Shown here piece after piece: positions 25,594-35,081 of a stretch of DNA of 64,000 bases. The DNA is from CAWFNW01 sp963817405 (lineage in GTDB: Bacteria > Actinomycetota > Coriobacteriia > Anaerosomatales > Anaerosomataceae): assembly GCA_963817405.1 (NCBI GenBank), contig CAWFNW010000001.1, positions 186,001 to 250,000 on the forward strand, in the 5' to 3' direction. Positions within the stretch are counted from its first letter, which is position 1. Every line of letters starts with the position of its first letter. The translations under genes were made by a program, and so were the position numbers. Under the pieces are notes generated by a model. The model had not been told where the DNA came from and ran no database searches. It saw only the letters and a list, made by a program, of their open reading frames with translations.

Positions 25594-26504
25594 CAGGCGT
25601 GGCCCCCAACGAGTGCGGCGGCGAACTGATTCGGATCGAACGGACGCAGATCTTCGATATCCTCGCCGACGCCGATGCGCAGGATGGGGATACCGAGATC
25701 GCGGGCGATGGCGACGGCGATTCCACCGCGCGCAGTGCCGTCGAGCTTGGTGAGCACGATTCCGTCAATGTGCAGCGCAGCGTCGAACTCGCGTGCCTGC
25801 GCGAGGCCGTTCTGTCCGGTGGTCGCGTCCATGACGAGTAACTTCCGTACCGGCGCCGAGCTCTCGCGCTCGACAACGCGGGCGACCTTTGTGAGCTCGG
25901 CCATCAGGTCCTTTGACGTGTGGAGGCGGCCGGCGGTGTCGATCAGGAGCAAGCCGGCGCCGAGACGCTCCGCCTCGCGAACACTCTCGAATGCGACCGC
26001 CGCGGGATCGGTGCCGCGGTCACGCTCCACGACCGGGACGCCGGCTCGCTCGGCCCAGACGCGCAGCTGTTCGACAGCGGCGGCTCGAAACGTGTCCGCT
26101 GAACCGATGACCACGGACGTGCCGGCGTGAGCAGCGGCCTTGGCGAGCTTCCCGACCGTGGTCGTCTTGCCGGTGCCATTGATGCCGACGACAAGCACGG
26201 TCACCGGCCGCTCTTCGAGGATGTCTTCCGCGGGGGGGAACTCGCGGGCGATCTCGTGCTCCAGGAGCGCGAGCACGGCGGCTGCGTCCGGAAGCGCCTG
26301 ACGGGTCGCGGCATCGCGGAGGCGGTCGATCATCTCGGTAACCGCCGTCATGCCCATGTCCGCGCCGACAAGGGCGTCTTCCAGGTCGTCCCAGAACGCC
26401 GCATCCAGGTCGGGACCGCGGCGCAGGAGCACGTTCAGCTGTCCCCCCAGCTGCTCGCGCGTGCGCGAGAGTCCGGCGGTCAGACGGTCGAACCAGGCAC
26501 TCAC
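25593..26504 (-). CDS. ftsY: Signal recognition particle receptor FtsY
   Basis: SRP receptor GTPase at the membrane. N domain (1-95), then G1 GINGTGKTT at 107-115, DTFRAAAVEQL, DTAGRLHT and TKLDGTARGG. The acidic A domain of E. coli FtsY is missing, as is usual in Gram-positive-type forms. It overlaps smc by 4 bases. Confidence 0.96.
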   Translation of the reverse strand: MSAWFDRLTAGLSRTREQLGGQLNVLLRRGPDLDAAFWDDLEDALVGADMGMTAVTEMIDRLRDAATRQALPDAAAVLALLEHEIAREFPPAEDILEERPVTVLVVGINGTGKTTTVGKLAKAAAHAGTSVVIGSADTFRAAAVEQLRVWAERAGVPVVERDRGTDPAAVAFESVREAERLGAGLLLIDTAGRLHTSKDLMAELTKVARVVERESSAPVRKLLVMDATTGQNGLAQAREFDAALHIDGIVLTKLDGTARGGIAVAIARDLGIPILRIGVGEDIEDLRPFDPNQFAAALVGGHA

Positions 26505-29500
26505 GCGGGCACCTCGGCAGGTGCGGACGTGGCGGGCGTGTCCAGCCGCTGGCTGACGATCTTGCTCACGCCGTCGGACTGCATCGACACGCCGTAGAGC
26601 ACGTCAGCCATCTCCATCGTGCGCCGCTGGTGCGTCACGACGATGAACTGCGTGTGCCGGCGGAGGCTGTCAACAAAGGCAATGAAGCGCCTCAGGTTCG
26701 TGTCGTCGAGTGCGGCTTCCACCTCGTCGAGGATGTAGAAGGGGCACGGGCGCGTCCGGTACACGGCGAACAGGAGCGCGAGGGCGGTGAGCGACTTCTC
26801 GCCGCCGGACAGGAGCGACATCTTCTGCAGCCGCTTGCCGCGGGGCTGGGCAACGACCTCGACGCCGGTGGTCTCAGGGTCGTCAGGGTCCGTGAGCGCC
26901 AAGGCAGCCTGACCACCCGGGAACAGCACGGCGAAGACCTCTTGGAAGTGGTGGTCCACGAGCTCGAAGGTCTCCAGGAAGCGGTCGCGCATCTTGCGGT
27001 CGATCGCGGCGACGACCCGCTGGAGCGAGGTCCGGCTGGACTGCAGGTCGTCGAGCTGCCTCTGGAGGAAGTCGCGCCGCTCGCGGAGCTGCTCGAACTC
27101 CTCGACCGCCACGGGGTTGACGGGTCCGAGGTTCGCGATGCGCTTGCGCAAGCGGTGCACCGCGTCGGTCGCGGATTGGCGGTCCTCGACGGGGGGCTTC
27201 TCAAGTGCCGCTTCGATTGAAACGCCGAGTTCTTCCACGATCCGCGCGGCGGCTGCCCGGACGGTGACTTCAAGGCGCCCCTTGTCCACCCGGATGTCGC
27301 CCATCGCGGCGATGAGGTCGTCGAGATCCGCCTGCGCGGCGCGCACCGCGTCCTGCGCCCCATGGATGGTGGAGCGGAGCGACTCGGAGTCGGCCTGCTC
27401 GAATCGCGCCCGATCCCGAAGGCGGACCGCCCAGTGCTCGGCGCGTTCCAGCAGCAGGGAGTACAGCTCGTGCAGAGGATGCAGCCGCTCGCGAAGGATC
27501 TCGAGGGACTCCTCGACCTGCCGCGACTGGGCGACAAGCGTGCTCAGCTCGTCCACCTCGGCTGTCACGGACGCGTGGCGTCGCTTCAGGTGGACTTCGC
27601 GCTCCGAGACGGCCGCGATCTCGACTTGGCAGGTGCCGAGCCGTGAGGAGACCGCCGACTCGTCGCGAAAACGGCTGTCCCGCTCCTCGCGGCGCTTCGT
27701 CGCCTCTTCCTCGAGCGCGTCGATGCGGCTCACGCCCTGAGAGATCGCGTCGTTGAGCTTGCGCTCGGCGGGGCGGTCCTTCGCAGTACGCTCCTCGATC
27801 TGGCGGATCCGCACACCGATGCGCGCGGCCTCGGTCTCAGACTCGGTGATCGACTGTTCCAGCCTGCCGATCTCTTCGCGCGCGGCGGACGCTTCGGCGC
27901 CGAGGGTTGCCATCGACTGCGTCAGCTGGAGCGCGTCTTCCTGCGCGGCTGCCAGTGCATCGCTAGCGGCGGAGACGGCGGCCTCGGTCTCCCCGACCGC
28001 TGCGTCGGCGGCGATCAGCCGGTCCCGCAGGTCGGTGAGCTTCCGGCGGCGCGCGAGCACGCCGGCGTCTTCGCCGAGCTGGGGACCCACGCGCACCTTC
28101 CCGGCGGGCCAGACGATGTGTCCTGCAGGCGTCGCGAAACGGCACGCCGACGTGCGTGTGCCGGCCGCTCGGAGAGCATCCTCGAGGGTATCAACGACCC
28201 GGATGTCCCCGACGAGCGAGGCGACCGCATTGCGAACCCGAGCATCGCAGGTGACGACGTCCATGAGCAGCGTGCCGGGTCCTTCGCCGCAGGGAAGCGG
28301 CGTCGCATCGAGCGGGACGAGGGAGTAGTCCCCCACCTCGCTCTTCTCGAGCGTTCGGAGCACATCCGCAGCTGCGTCAGCCGACTCGACCAACACGCAG
28401 AAGACGTCGGAGCCGAGCGCGTGCTCGAGGACCGTCTCGAAGCGTTCCGGCGCGGTCACGTGGTCGCTCACCGGGCCGACGACGCCCGAGAGCTCGCGTT
28501 CCTTGGAGATGAACCATGCGAGCGCCGGCGAGGTGGATTCGAACGCGCGCTCCACCTCCTCGAGGCCACGGATCTCCGCGCGAATCTCGGCGAGTTCCGC
28601 ACGGCGGGCCTCCTGGTCCGACTTGCGTGTCTCGAGCAGCCTGACGCGCTTGTCGACGTCGGACTCCGCGAGAGCTGCCTGTCGGCGCTGATGCTCGAGC
28701 TGCGCGGCGAGCTGGTTCGCGCGCGAGCGGCGTGCGGTGAGCGTCTGGGAGAGAGCGGTGCGCTGCACGCGGATGGCCTCGATGCGCTCGGTCAGAAGGT
28801 CCGTTTCCAGCACGAAGGCCGACAGCGCCTGCTTGACCGAGGCGAGCTCAGCCCGCGCGTCCTCGACTTCTTTGCGGACACGGCGCTGGTCGGCAAGCGT
28901 GGATGAGAGGCTCTCGTCGGCCGCGAGGCGCTCCTTGCGCGCCGTCTCCGACTCGCGCCGAAGCTCCCCAAGCTGCGTGTAGAGCGCCTGCAGCCGGGCT
29001 TCTGTGATTGAGCGCTCCTCGGTGATCTGCTGTGACTCTCCGCTCCGAACGCTCAGTCGGGACTCGCTGTGGTGGATGCGACCGCGAAGCTCCGAGAGCC
29101 GCTCGACAAGGGTCTTACCCTTCTCTTCCAGCAGCAGGAGTCCCGAGTTGAGTCGCTCGAGCACCGACTGTAGTCGGCGACGTTGTTCGGAGAGGTCGCC
29201 GACGAAGAGCCCCTTCTCTTCCAGAAGCGACTGGAACTTCTGGAGCTCCCGCTCCTTCTCCGCAAGTCGGTAGCGGGCGAGTTCGAGCGTGGCGTCGTGC
29301 TCGCGTTCGCGCTTCTCGATCGCGTCCCACTCCACCTGCAGCTCGCGGAGGTCCGCGACGGCGAGTGAAAGCTCGAGCTCACGGAGTTCGCCCGCAAGGT
29401 CGCGGTACTCGGACGCGCGGGACGCCTGGCGCTGGAGCGGCCGCAGCTGGCGGTCGATCTCGATCAGGATGTCGCGGATACGTTCGACGTGGACGTCCAT

Positions 29501-30049
29501 CGCCGTGAGCTTGCGGAGCGCGCGCTCCTTGCGCTTCTTGTGCTTGAGGACGCCCGCGGCCTCCTCGATGAGGGCGCGGCGGTCCTCGGGACGCGAGTTC
29601 AAGACCTCCTCAAGGCGGCCTTGGCTGATGATCGAGTGCGTGTCGCGTCCCAAGCCGGTGTCGTGCAGCAGCTCGCGCACGTCGAGCAGACGAACCGGCG
29701 ACTGGTTGACGAAATACTCGCTTTCGCCGTTGCGGAACATGCGGCGCGTGATGGTCACCTCGTCGAACTCGAGCGGCAGCGTCCCGTCCGAGTTGTCGAG
29801 CACGAGATCCACCTCAGCGATGCCCACGGCTTGGCGGGCAGAGGAGCCCGCAAATACGACGTCTTCCATCGAGTTGCCGCGGAGTTGCTTGGCAGACTGC
29901 TCTCCGAGCACCCACAACACCGCGTCCGAGATGTTCGACTTGCCGGAGCCGTTGGGTCCGACGATGACGGCCACGCCCGGCTCGAGCACGATCCTGCTGC
30001 GGTCAGCGAAGGACTTGAAGCCCTTGAGCGTGAGCGATTTCAGGTACAA
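26501..30049 (-). CDS. smc: Chromosome segregation protein SMC
   Basis: Condensin ATPase, 1182 residues. N-terminal Walker A GPNGSGKSN at 31-39; long coiled coils at about 170-500 and 660-1020; a hinge at about 510-650 (VSDHVTAPERFETVLEHALG and CRFATPAGHIVWPAG); C-terminal signature LSGGEKSLTALALLFA and Walker B DEVEAALDD. It starts with TTG at 30049, 6 bases after GGAAGG, giving MYLKSLTLKGFKSFAD, the family N-terminus. The order rnc-smc-ftsY-ffh is classic. Confidence 0.97.
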   Translation of the reverse strand: MYLKSLTLKGFKSFADRSRIVLEPGVAVIVGPNGSGKSNISDAVLWVLGEQSAKQLRGNSMEDVVFAGSSARQAVGIAEVDLVLDNSDGTLPLEFDEVTITRRMFRNGESEYFVNQSPVRLLDVRELLHDTGLGRDTHSIISQGRLEEVLNSRPEDRRALIEEAAGVLKHKKRKERALRKLTAMDVHVERIRDILIEIDRQLRPLQRQASRASEYRDLAGELRELELSLAVADLRELQVEWDAIEKREREHDATLELARYRLAEKERELQKFQSLLEEKGLFVGDLSEQRRRLQSVLERLNSGLLLLEEKGKTLVERLSELRGRIHHSESRLSVRSGESQQITEERSITEARLQALYTQLGELRRESETARKERLAADESLSSTLADQRRVRKEVEDARAELASVKQALSAFVLETDLLTERIEAIRVQRTALSQTLTARRSRANQLAAQLEHQRRQAALAESDVDKRVRLLETRKSDQEARRAELAEIRAEIRGLEEVERAFESTSPALAWFISKERELSGVVGPVSDHVTAPERFETVLEHALGSDVFCVLVESADAAADVLRTLEKSEVGDYSLVPLDATPLPCGEGPGTLLMDVVTCDARVRNAVASLVGDIRVVDTLEDALRAAGTRTSACRFATPAGHIVWPAGKVRVGPQLGEDAGVLARRRKLTDLRDRLIAADAAVGETEAAVSAASDALAAAQEDALQLTQSMATLGAEASAAREEIGRLEQSITESETEAARIGVRIRQIEERTAKDRPAERKLNDAISQGVSRIDALEEEATKRREERDSRFRDESAVSSRLGTCQVEIAAVSEREVHLKRRHASVTAEVDELSTLVAQSRQVEESLEILRERLHPLHELYSLLLERAEHWAVRLRDRARFEQADSESLRSTIHGAQDAVRAAQADLDDLIAAMGDIRVDKGRLEVTVRAAAARIVEELGVSIEAALEKPPVEDRQSATDAVHRLRKRIANLGPVNPVAVEEFEQLRERRDFLQRQLDDLQSSRTSLQRVVAAIDRKMRDRFLETFELVDHHFQEVFAVLFPGGQAALALTDPDDPETTGVEVVAQPRGKRLQKMSLLSGGEKSLTALALLFAVYRTRPCPFYILDEVEAALDDTNLRRFIAFVDSLRRHTQFIVVTHQRRTMEMADVLYGVSMQSDGVSKIVSQRLDTPATSAPAEVPA

Positions 30050-30118
30050 GGCCGACCTTCCACATGACGTCTATGACAGCGCAGGAGGTTCGCGCGATGC
30101 CTCGCGCGAACGCGGATA

Positions 30119-30146
30119 ATCCTACCACAGGGGACCGCGCCGTCAG
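30119..30146 (-). promoter_or_regulatory. Possible promoter for smc-ftsY-ffh
   Basis: On the minus strand CTGACG (30146-30141), a 16-base spacer and TAGGAT (30124-30119). The spacing and boxes resemble the rimP promoter, and the -35 overlaps the rnc stop codon. Confidence 0.42.
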
Positions 30147-30844
30147 GCGTCGTCAGAGCCACTCAGTGCGGCGAGTGCGCGGTGCGCCGCCTCTTTCTCG
30201 GCGGACTGCTTCGAGTGACCCTCGGCCGTGGCGATCAGCTCGCCGGCCACAGAGACCGCAACGGTGAACGTCGGCGTGTGAACGGGCCCCTCGCAGGAGA
30301 CGACAGCATACGTCGGGTGGCCCAGTTCCCGCGACTGCGTGAGTTGTTGCAGCGCCGACTTCGGGTCCTGCGGCGGCGTCAGGTCAGCGCGATCGAGGAG
30401 TGAGCCGAACAGCCGTCCGATGGCCGCCGCGGCCGCCTCGAGACCGGCGTCCAGGTAGATCGCCCCGATGACCGCTTCGAGGGCGTTCTCAAGCGCACTC
30501 GCTCGGCCGCGCGAGCTCTCTCGCTCCCCGCGACCATAGGAGATGAGGTCGCCCAGCCCGAGGTCGTTGGCGACGGATGCGAGCAACACCCCGTTCACGA
30601 CCGCGACCTTGCGACGAGTGAGCGTACCCTCAGGGGCATCGGGAAGACGTCGGTACAGGTGCTCCGCCACCACGAAGCCGAGCACCGAGTCCCCCAGGAA
30701 CTCCATGCGCTCGTTGGACACGGCGCCACGAACCTCCGGGATGGCTGAGGGATGCGTCAGCGCTGCCTCCAGGAGCGAGCGGTCCGCGAACTGATGACCG
30801 AGAAGCGCCTCGGCCGTAGTCAGCCGCTCGTCGGTCCCCCTCAC
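30143..30844 (-). CDS. rnc: Ribonuclease III
   Basis: Double-strand-specific endonuclease for rRNA and mRNA processing. The catalytic domain carries ERMEFLGDSVLGFVVAE at about 45-61 and ENALEAVIGAIYLDAG near 120-135; the dsRNA-binding domain is C-terminal (PKSALQQLTQ to KEAAHRALAAL). A GTG at 30844 that overlaps the fabF stop as GTGA is preferred; a GTG at 30865 is an alternative. Confidence 0.95.
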   Translation of the reverse strand: MRGTDERLTTAEALLGHQFADRSLLEAALTHPSAIPEVRGAVSNERMEFLGDSVLGFVVAEHLYRRLPDAPEGTLTRRKVAVVNGVLLASVANDLGLGDLISYGRGERESSRGRASALENALEAVIGAIYLDAGLEAAAAAIGRLFGSLLDRADLTPPQDPKSALQQLTQSRELGHPTYAVVSCEGPVHTPTFTVAVSVAGELIATAEGHSKQSAEKEAAHRALAALSGSDDA

Positions 30845-32069
30845 GGCGCGGTGAACAGCAGGCACGCGTTGTGCCCGCCGAACCCGAAGGAGTTGCTGAG
30901 CGCCGCACGGACCGTGGCCTCACGCGCGATGTTCGGCACGTAGTCGAGATCGCACTGCGGATCCGGGTCGGTGAGGTTGATGGTCGGGGGCAGCACGCCG
31001 GTGCGGATCGCCTGGATGCACACCACCGCCTCCAGGGCTCCGGCTCCGCCGAGCGTGTGTCCCGTCATCGACTTGGTGGACGACACCGGCGGTGCGTCGG
31101 CTCCGAACACTGCCTTGATCGCGCCGGTCTCGGCGATGTCGCCGAGCGGCGTGGACGTGCCGTGCGGATTGATGTAGTCGATGCCGTCGGGCGCGAGGCC
31201 CGCCTGCCGAAGAGCAGCGGTCATCGCGCGCCGAGCGCCGTTCCCGTCGGGCGCGGGTGCCGTGATGTGGTACGCGTCTGCAGTGGCGCCGTAGCCGGAC
31301 AGCTCCGCGAGGATCTCCGCGCCGCGTGCCAAAGCTCCCTCCCACTCCTCAAGGATAAGAATGCCGCCGCCCTCGCCGATGACAAACCCGTCGCGGCCCG
31401 CGTCGAAGGGACGCGAAGCGCCTTCGGGGTCATCGTTGCGGGTCGAGAGCGCGCGCGCGGCAGCGAAGCCGGCCAGCCCAAGCGGCGTGACGCCGCAGTC
31501 GAAACCGCCGGCGATGATGGCGTCGGCATCCCCTCGGCGGATCGCCTCGCCGGCCTCGCCGATGGCGTGGTTGCCGGTTGCGCAGGCAGAGACCGGCGCG
31601 TAGTTGATGCCGCGCGCACCGGTGCGGATCGAGATGAGCCCGGCGGCGAGGTCGACGATCATCATCGGGACGAGGAATGGCGTGACACGCGAAGGGCCGC
31701 GCTCGAGGAGCACTGAGTGCGCGTTCTCCATCGCGTCGAGGCCCGCCGATCCCCGAGCCGACGATCACGCCCACGCGCTCGGCGTTGACCTCGTCGATCA
31801 CGAGACCCGACTGTGCGAGGGCCTCGTCGGCGGCCGCAACTGCGAACTGCTGGAAGCGCGACATGCGTCGGGCCTCCTTGCCGTCGATCCACGGCGAGGG
31901 GTCCCACGTCGGGAAGCGTCGCGGCGAACCTGGTCGTGTACTCGCTCGCGTCGAAATGCGTGATGGGCCGGGCACCGCTTCTGCCGGCCGTGAGTGCGGA
32001 CCAGGTCGCATCCACGCCCACGCCGAGGGCCGAGATGACGCCCAGGCCGGTTACGGCGACTCGTCTCAT
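30841..32069 (-). pseudogene. fabF: 3-oxoacyl-ACP synthase II, broken by two single-base insertions
   Basis: FabF elongates acyl-ACP with malonyl-ACP. The protein is readable only across three frames. Frame one from ATG 32069 gives RRVAVTGLGVISALG to about FAATLPD. An extra base near 31907 moves to a second frame (WDPSPWIDGKEARR to VIVGSGIGG). An extra base near 31740/31741 moves to the third frame (ENAHSVLLERG to the end at 30841). Removing the two bases restores one 408-residue frame with the catalytic Cys (SACATGNHAIG), HGTSTPLGD and TGHTLGG all intact. No other FabF is in the window. Sequencing error and real inactivation both fit; FabF is normally essential, which favours error. It overlaps the upstream gene as ATGA. 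Confidence 0.9.
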
Positions 32070-33025
32070 GAGGCACCTCCCGACGCGGTCTGCCATTCAG
32101 CGACCAGACGGTCCATCAGCTCGCGCACGGTCGGGACGTCGTGGACGCGTGCCACGGAGGAGCCTGCAAAGACGAGCCCGTCGACGACGTCGCCGGTCTG
32201 CGCGCGAACGAGCTTGTCGATGATGCAGTAGTCCTTCCCGCAGTCCTTGAGGCACCCTATGCACCGCTCGATCCTCGGGTAATCGCCGGCGGCAAGCGCC
32301 TCTGTGAAGGGATTGCGAATGGCACGACCAGGAAGACCGACCGGACTGGTCGTGAGCACGACGTCCGCGTCTGTCGCGTTGACGTACATCTGCTTGAACT
32401 CATCGGATGCGGACGACTCGACCGTTGCGGCAAACCGAGTGCCCATCTGCACGCCGGACGCGCCGGCGTCCAGAACGCGTTTGACGTCCGCGCCGGTCAC
32501 GACTCCGCCTGCGCCGATCACCGGGATCGACACGGCGTCGAGGATCTCCGGGAGCAGATCGAGCATCAGCCTGTCCGTTCCAAGATGGCCACCGGCTTCG
32601 ACACCTTCAACGATGACCGCTGATGCGCCGAAGCGCTCGGAGAGCTTGGCGACGCGAGCGCTGCCGACCACCGGTACGCACTCGACGCCCGCCTCGCGAC
32701 ACCACGTGAAGACGTCGCGAGAGAAGCCGGCGCCCGCCACGATGAGATCCGCGCCCTCGGCGATCGCGGCGTGGACGAGCTCCTTGAACTTCCGGACCGC
32801 GACCATGATGTTGACGCCGATCACGCCCGTCGTGTCGGCGCGGGCCCGGCGAACCTCTGCTGCGAGCTCTTCGGCGGTAAGCCCGGATCCTGCGATAACG
32901 CCGATTCCACCCGCCTCGGCCACAGCTGTGGCGAGCGGAGCCAGCGAGATACGCACGGCCATGCCGCCCTGCACGATGGGCAGTCGGGCGGTTCGTCGTC
33001 CGATTGTCAGATGCGGCAGGTTCAC
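32066..33025 (-). CDS. FabK-like/nitronate monooxygenase-type FMN oxidoreductase with a Cys cluster
   Basis: 319-residue FMN TIM-barrel protein of the NPD/FabK superfamily: PIVQGGMAVRISLAPLA at the N-terminus, GVEAGGHLGTD and GAGGVVTGADVKRVL for flavin-phosphate binding. Unlike the classical FabK at 35078-36025, it ends with Cys255, Cys258, Cys262 and Cys267 (CIGCLKDCGKDYC), a possible metal or cluster site. It sits between acpP and fabF, so a role as a second enoyl-ACP reductase or a related fatty-acid enzyme is likely, but nitronate monooxygenase activity is also possible. Confidence 0.8.
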   Translation of the reverse strand: MNLPHLTIGRRTARLPIVQGGMAVRISLAPLATAVAEAGGIGVIAGSGLTAEELAAEVRRARADTTGVIGVNIMVAVRKFKELVHAAIAEGADLIVAGAGFSRDVFTWCREAGVECVPVVGSARVAKLSERFGASAVIVEGVEAGGHLGTDRLMLDLLPEILDAVSIPVIGAGGVVTGADVKRVLDAGASGVQMGTRFAATVESSASDEFKQMYVNATDADVVLTTSPVGLPGRAIRNPFTEALAAGDYPRIERCIGCLKDCGKDYCIIDKLVRAQTGDVVDGLVFAGSSVARVHDVPTVRELMDRLVAEWQTASGGAS

Positions 33026-33067
33026 GGCGGACCTCCAGCGCTAATCGGGGATCGGGGAATGCGCATA

Positions 33068-33092
33068 CCCGGCCGGTGGTCGACCGGCCGGG
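33068..33092 (-). terminator. GC-rich hairpin after acpP
   Basis: Perfect 10-base stem (33068-33077 with 33083-33092) with a 5-base loop, about 22 bases after the acpP stop on the minus strand. No T-run follows, so it is more likely a partial terminator or a 3'-end stabiliser that lets acpP be expressed above the genes that follow. Confidence 0.5.
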
Positions 33093-33114
33093 GCGCACTC
33101 ATACGGGGCGTGTG

Positions 33115-33354
33115 CTAGGCGTTGGCCGCGATGTAATCGACGGCATCGCCGACGGTCTTGATGCCCTCAGCGTCCTCATCAGGAATCGAAATACCGAACG
33201 ACTCCTCAAGCGCCATGACGAGCTCGACGATGTCGAGCGAGTCCGCGCCGAGATCGTCGATGAAAGAGGCATCGATCGTGACGTCATCCTCTTCCACGTT
33301 CAGCTGGTCGACGATGACGTCGCGTGCCTTCTCGTAGATCTCCTCGTTGCTCAT
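33115..33354 (-). CDS. acpP: Acyl carrier protein
   Basis: 79-residue acidic carrier of growing fatty acids. The phosphopantetheine is attached to Ser39 in FIDDLGADSLDIVELVM. The ATG at 33354 is preceded by GAGGAGGTG with good spacing, one of the strongest ribosome-binding sites in the window, in line with the high demand for ACP. Confidence 0.98.
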   Translation of the reverse strand: MSNEEIYEKARDVIVDQLNVEEDDVTIDASFIDDLGADSLDIVELVMALEESFGISIPDEDAEGIKTVGDAVDYIAANA

Positions 33355-33402
33355 GCGGTCCACCTCCTCTCCCCTCACGTAGGTGCTTCTCGTCTGAACC
33401 AA

Positions 33403-34158
33403 TCAGGCGAAGGTCATGCCGCCATCGACGGCGATGACCTGCCCGGTGATGTAGTCTGCATCATCCGACGCCAAGAATGCGACTGCTGCCGCCACATCGC
33501 GAGGCGAACCGAAGCGCTTCATGGCGATCGACGCCGACGCGGCGTCGCGTGCCGCGGCGGGTAACGCTGCGGTCATGTCTGTCTCGATGAACCCCGGCGC
33601 CACTGCATTCACCCTGACAGAGCGGGACGCAAGCTCACGTGCGACCGACTTGGTGAGGCCAACGAGACCTGCCTTAGCTGCCGCGTAGTTTGCCTGTCCG
33701 GCGTTCCCGACAAGTCCGACCACGGATGCGATGTTGACGATGGAGCCGGAGCGCTGCTTCATCATGATCTTGGCCGCAGCGCGAATAAGGTAGAACGCAC
33801 CGCTCAGGTTGGTGCCGATCACGCTCGCCCAATCATCGTCGGACATGCGCACGATGAGCCCGTCTCGCGTGATGCCGGCGTTGTTGACGAGCACGTCGAG
33901 ACGCCCGTAGCGCTCCACGACCGCCGCCATGAGTGCTGTGCTCTCCTCGGTGAGAGCCACGTCCGCGCGGAACGCCTCGTGCTCGCCAGCCGGGTTCAAC
34001 GCGCGGCACTCCTCCACGACCGCGCGTGCGCCGGCCTCGTCCCCGCGGAAGTTCACCGCGACCGTCGCTCCACGCTCGGCGAGCAGTCGTGCGATCTCGG
34101 CGCCGATACCGCGGTTTGCACCGGTGACGAGGGCGATCTTCCCGTTCACGTCGCTCAT
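33403..34158 (-). CDS. fabG: 3-oxoacyl-ACP reductase
   Basis: NADPH-dependent reductase of the fatty-acid cycle. The SDR fold shows TGANRGIG at 12-19, NNAG at 92-95 and the catalytic Ser145, Tyr158 and Lys162. 251 residues. The ATG at 34158 overlaps the fabD stop (ATGA), fixing the start. Confidence 0.96.
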   Translation of the reverse strand: MSDVNGKIALVTGANRGIGAEIARLLAERGATVAVNFRGDEAGARAVVEECRALNPAGEHEAFRADVALTEESTALMAAVVERYGRLDVLVNNAGITRDGLIVRMSDDDWASVIGTNLSGAFYLIRAAAKIMMKQRSGSIVNIASVVGLVGNAGQANYAAAKAGLVGLTKSVARELASRSVRVNAVAPGFIETDMTAALPAAARDAASASIAMKRFGSPRDVAAAVAFLASDDADYITGQVIAVDGGMTFA

Positions 34159-35081
34159 TCGGCAAGCACCTCCATGACCCGGTCCACTCCTGCGTCCTCG
34201 GCACCGATGGCGGTGAGCCCGTCGACTCGGCGGGCAAGGCCTGTAAGAACGCTCCCCGGGCCGCATTCGACCGCGACCTCGACGCCGGCCGCCAGAAACG
34301 CCTGCATCGTCTCGGTCCAACGCACTGGCGAGGTGATCTGCCCGAGCAGCCGCTGCCGGATCGTCGCCGCGTCGGTCGTGGGCGTCGGGTCAGTGTTCTG
34401 GATAACGGGTATCGCTGCATCGGCGAAGGTCGCTCCGGCGAGGAGTGTGCCGAACGCCCTAGCCGCGCCGGTCATGAGCGGCGAATGGAAGGGTCCTGCG
34501 ACCTTGAGCGGGACGACCTTCCGGGCACCCGCCTCGAGGAGCCCGGCAGTTGCCGCCTCCAGTCCCTCGAACGTACCCGAGAGAACCACCTGTCCCGGTG
34601 CGTTGTCGTTCGCGATCCAGACGCCCGAGATGCCCTCGATGAGCGCTGCAACGGTCGCACCGTCGGAACCAAGAACGGCCGCCATCGATCCGCGCGCTGG
34701 GCTTGCAGCCTCAGCCATGAGTCGCGCTCGTGTCGTCACAAGCTCGAGGCCGGCCTCCACCGAGACGACGCCGGCGACCGCGAGTGCCGCGAACTCCCCG
34801 AGGCTGTGACCAGCCACGACCGCCGGACGCAGGCCCGCGTCGAGGAGCGCGGTTCCCCACGCCCAGTCGACGAGGTAGAGCAGGGGCTGGGCCACTCGGG
34901 TGTCGGCGAGCCGCTCCGCTCGGCCGTCGTCGAGCGCCGCACGCAGCTGCATGCCGGAAAGCGCCTCCGCGGCATCGAGCAGCCGGGCTAGGGCGTCCGC
35001 GTGAGGGACGCGATCGAGCATGCTCGGATGCTGCGAGCCCTGGCCCGGGAAGACGAGCGCATGGGGGCGCAACGGTGTCAT
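34155..35081 (-). CDS. fabD: Malonyl-CoA:ACP transacylase
   Basis: Loads malonate onto ACP. The motif FPGQGSQHPSM at about 11-21, catalytic Ser93 in GHSLGEF and His198 in GPFHSPLM are all present. 308 residues. It overlaps fabK and fabG by 4 bases on each side. Confidence 0.96.
   Translation of the reverse strand: MTPLRPHALVFPGQGSQHPSMLDRVPHADALARLLDAAEALSGMQLRAALDDGRAERLADTRVAQPLLYLVDWAWGTALLDAGLRPAVVAGHSLGEFAALAVAGVVSVEAGLELVTTRARLMAEAASPARGSMAAVLGSDGATVAALIEGISGVWIANDNAPGQVVLSGTFEGLEAATAGLLEAGARKVVPLKVAGPFHSPLMTGAARAFGTLLAGATFADAAIPVIQNTDPTPTTDAATIRQRLLGQITSPVRWTETMQAFLAAGVEVAVECGPGSVLTGLARRVDGLTAIGAEDAGVDRVMEVLAE

Noticed and set aside
31662..32096. Short separate proteins in the fabF region
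   Set aside because: Each frame carries a contiguous piece of one FabF protein, so they are fragments of a single frameshifted gene.
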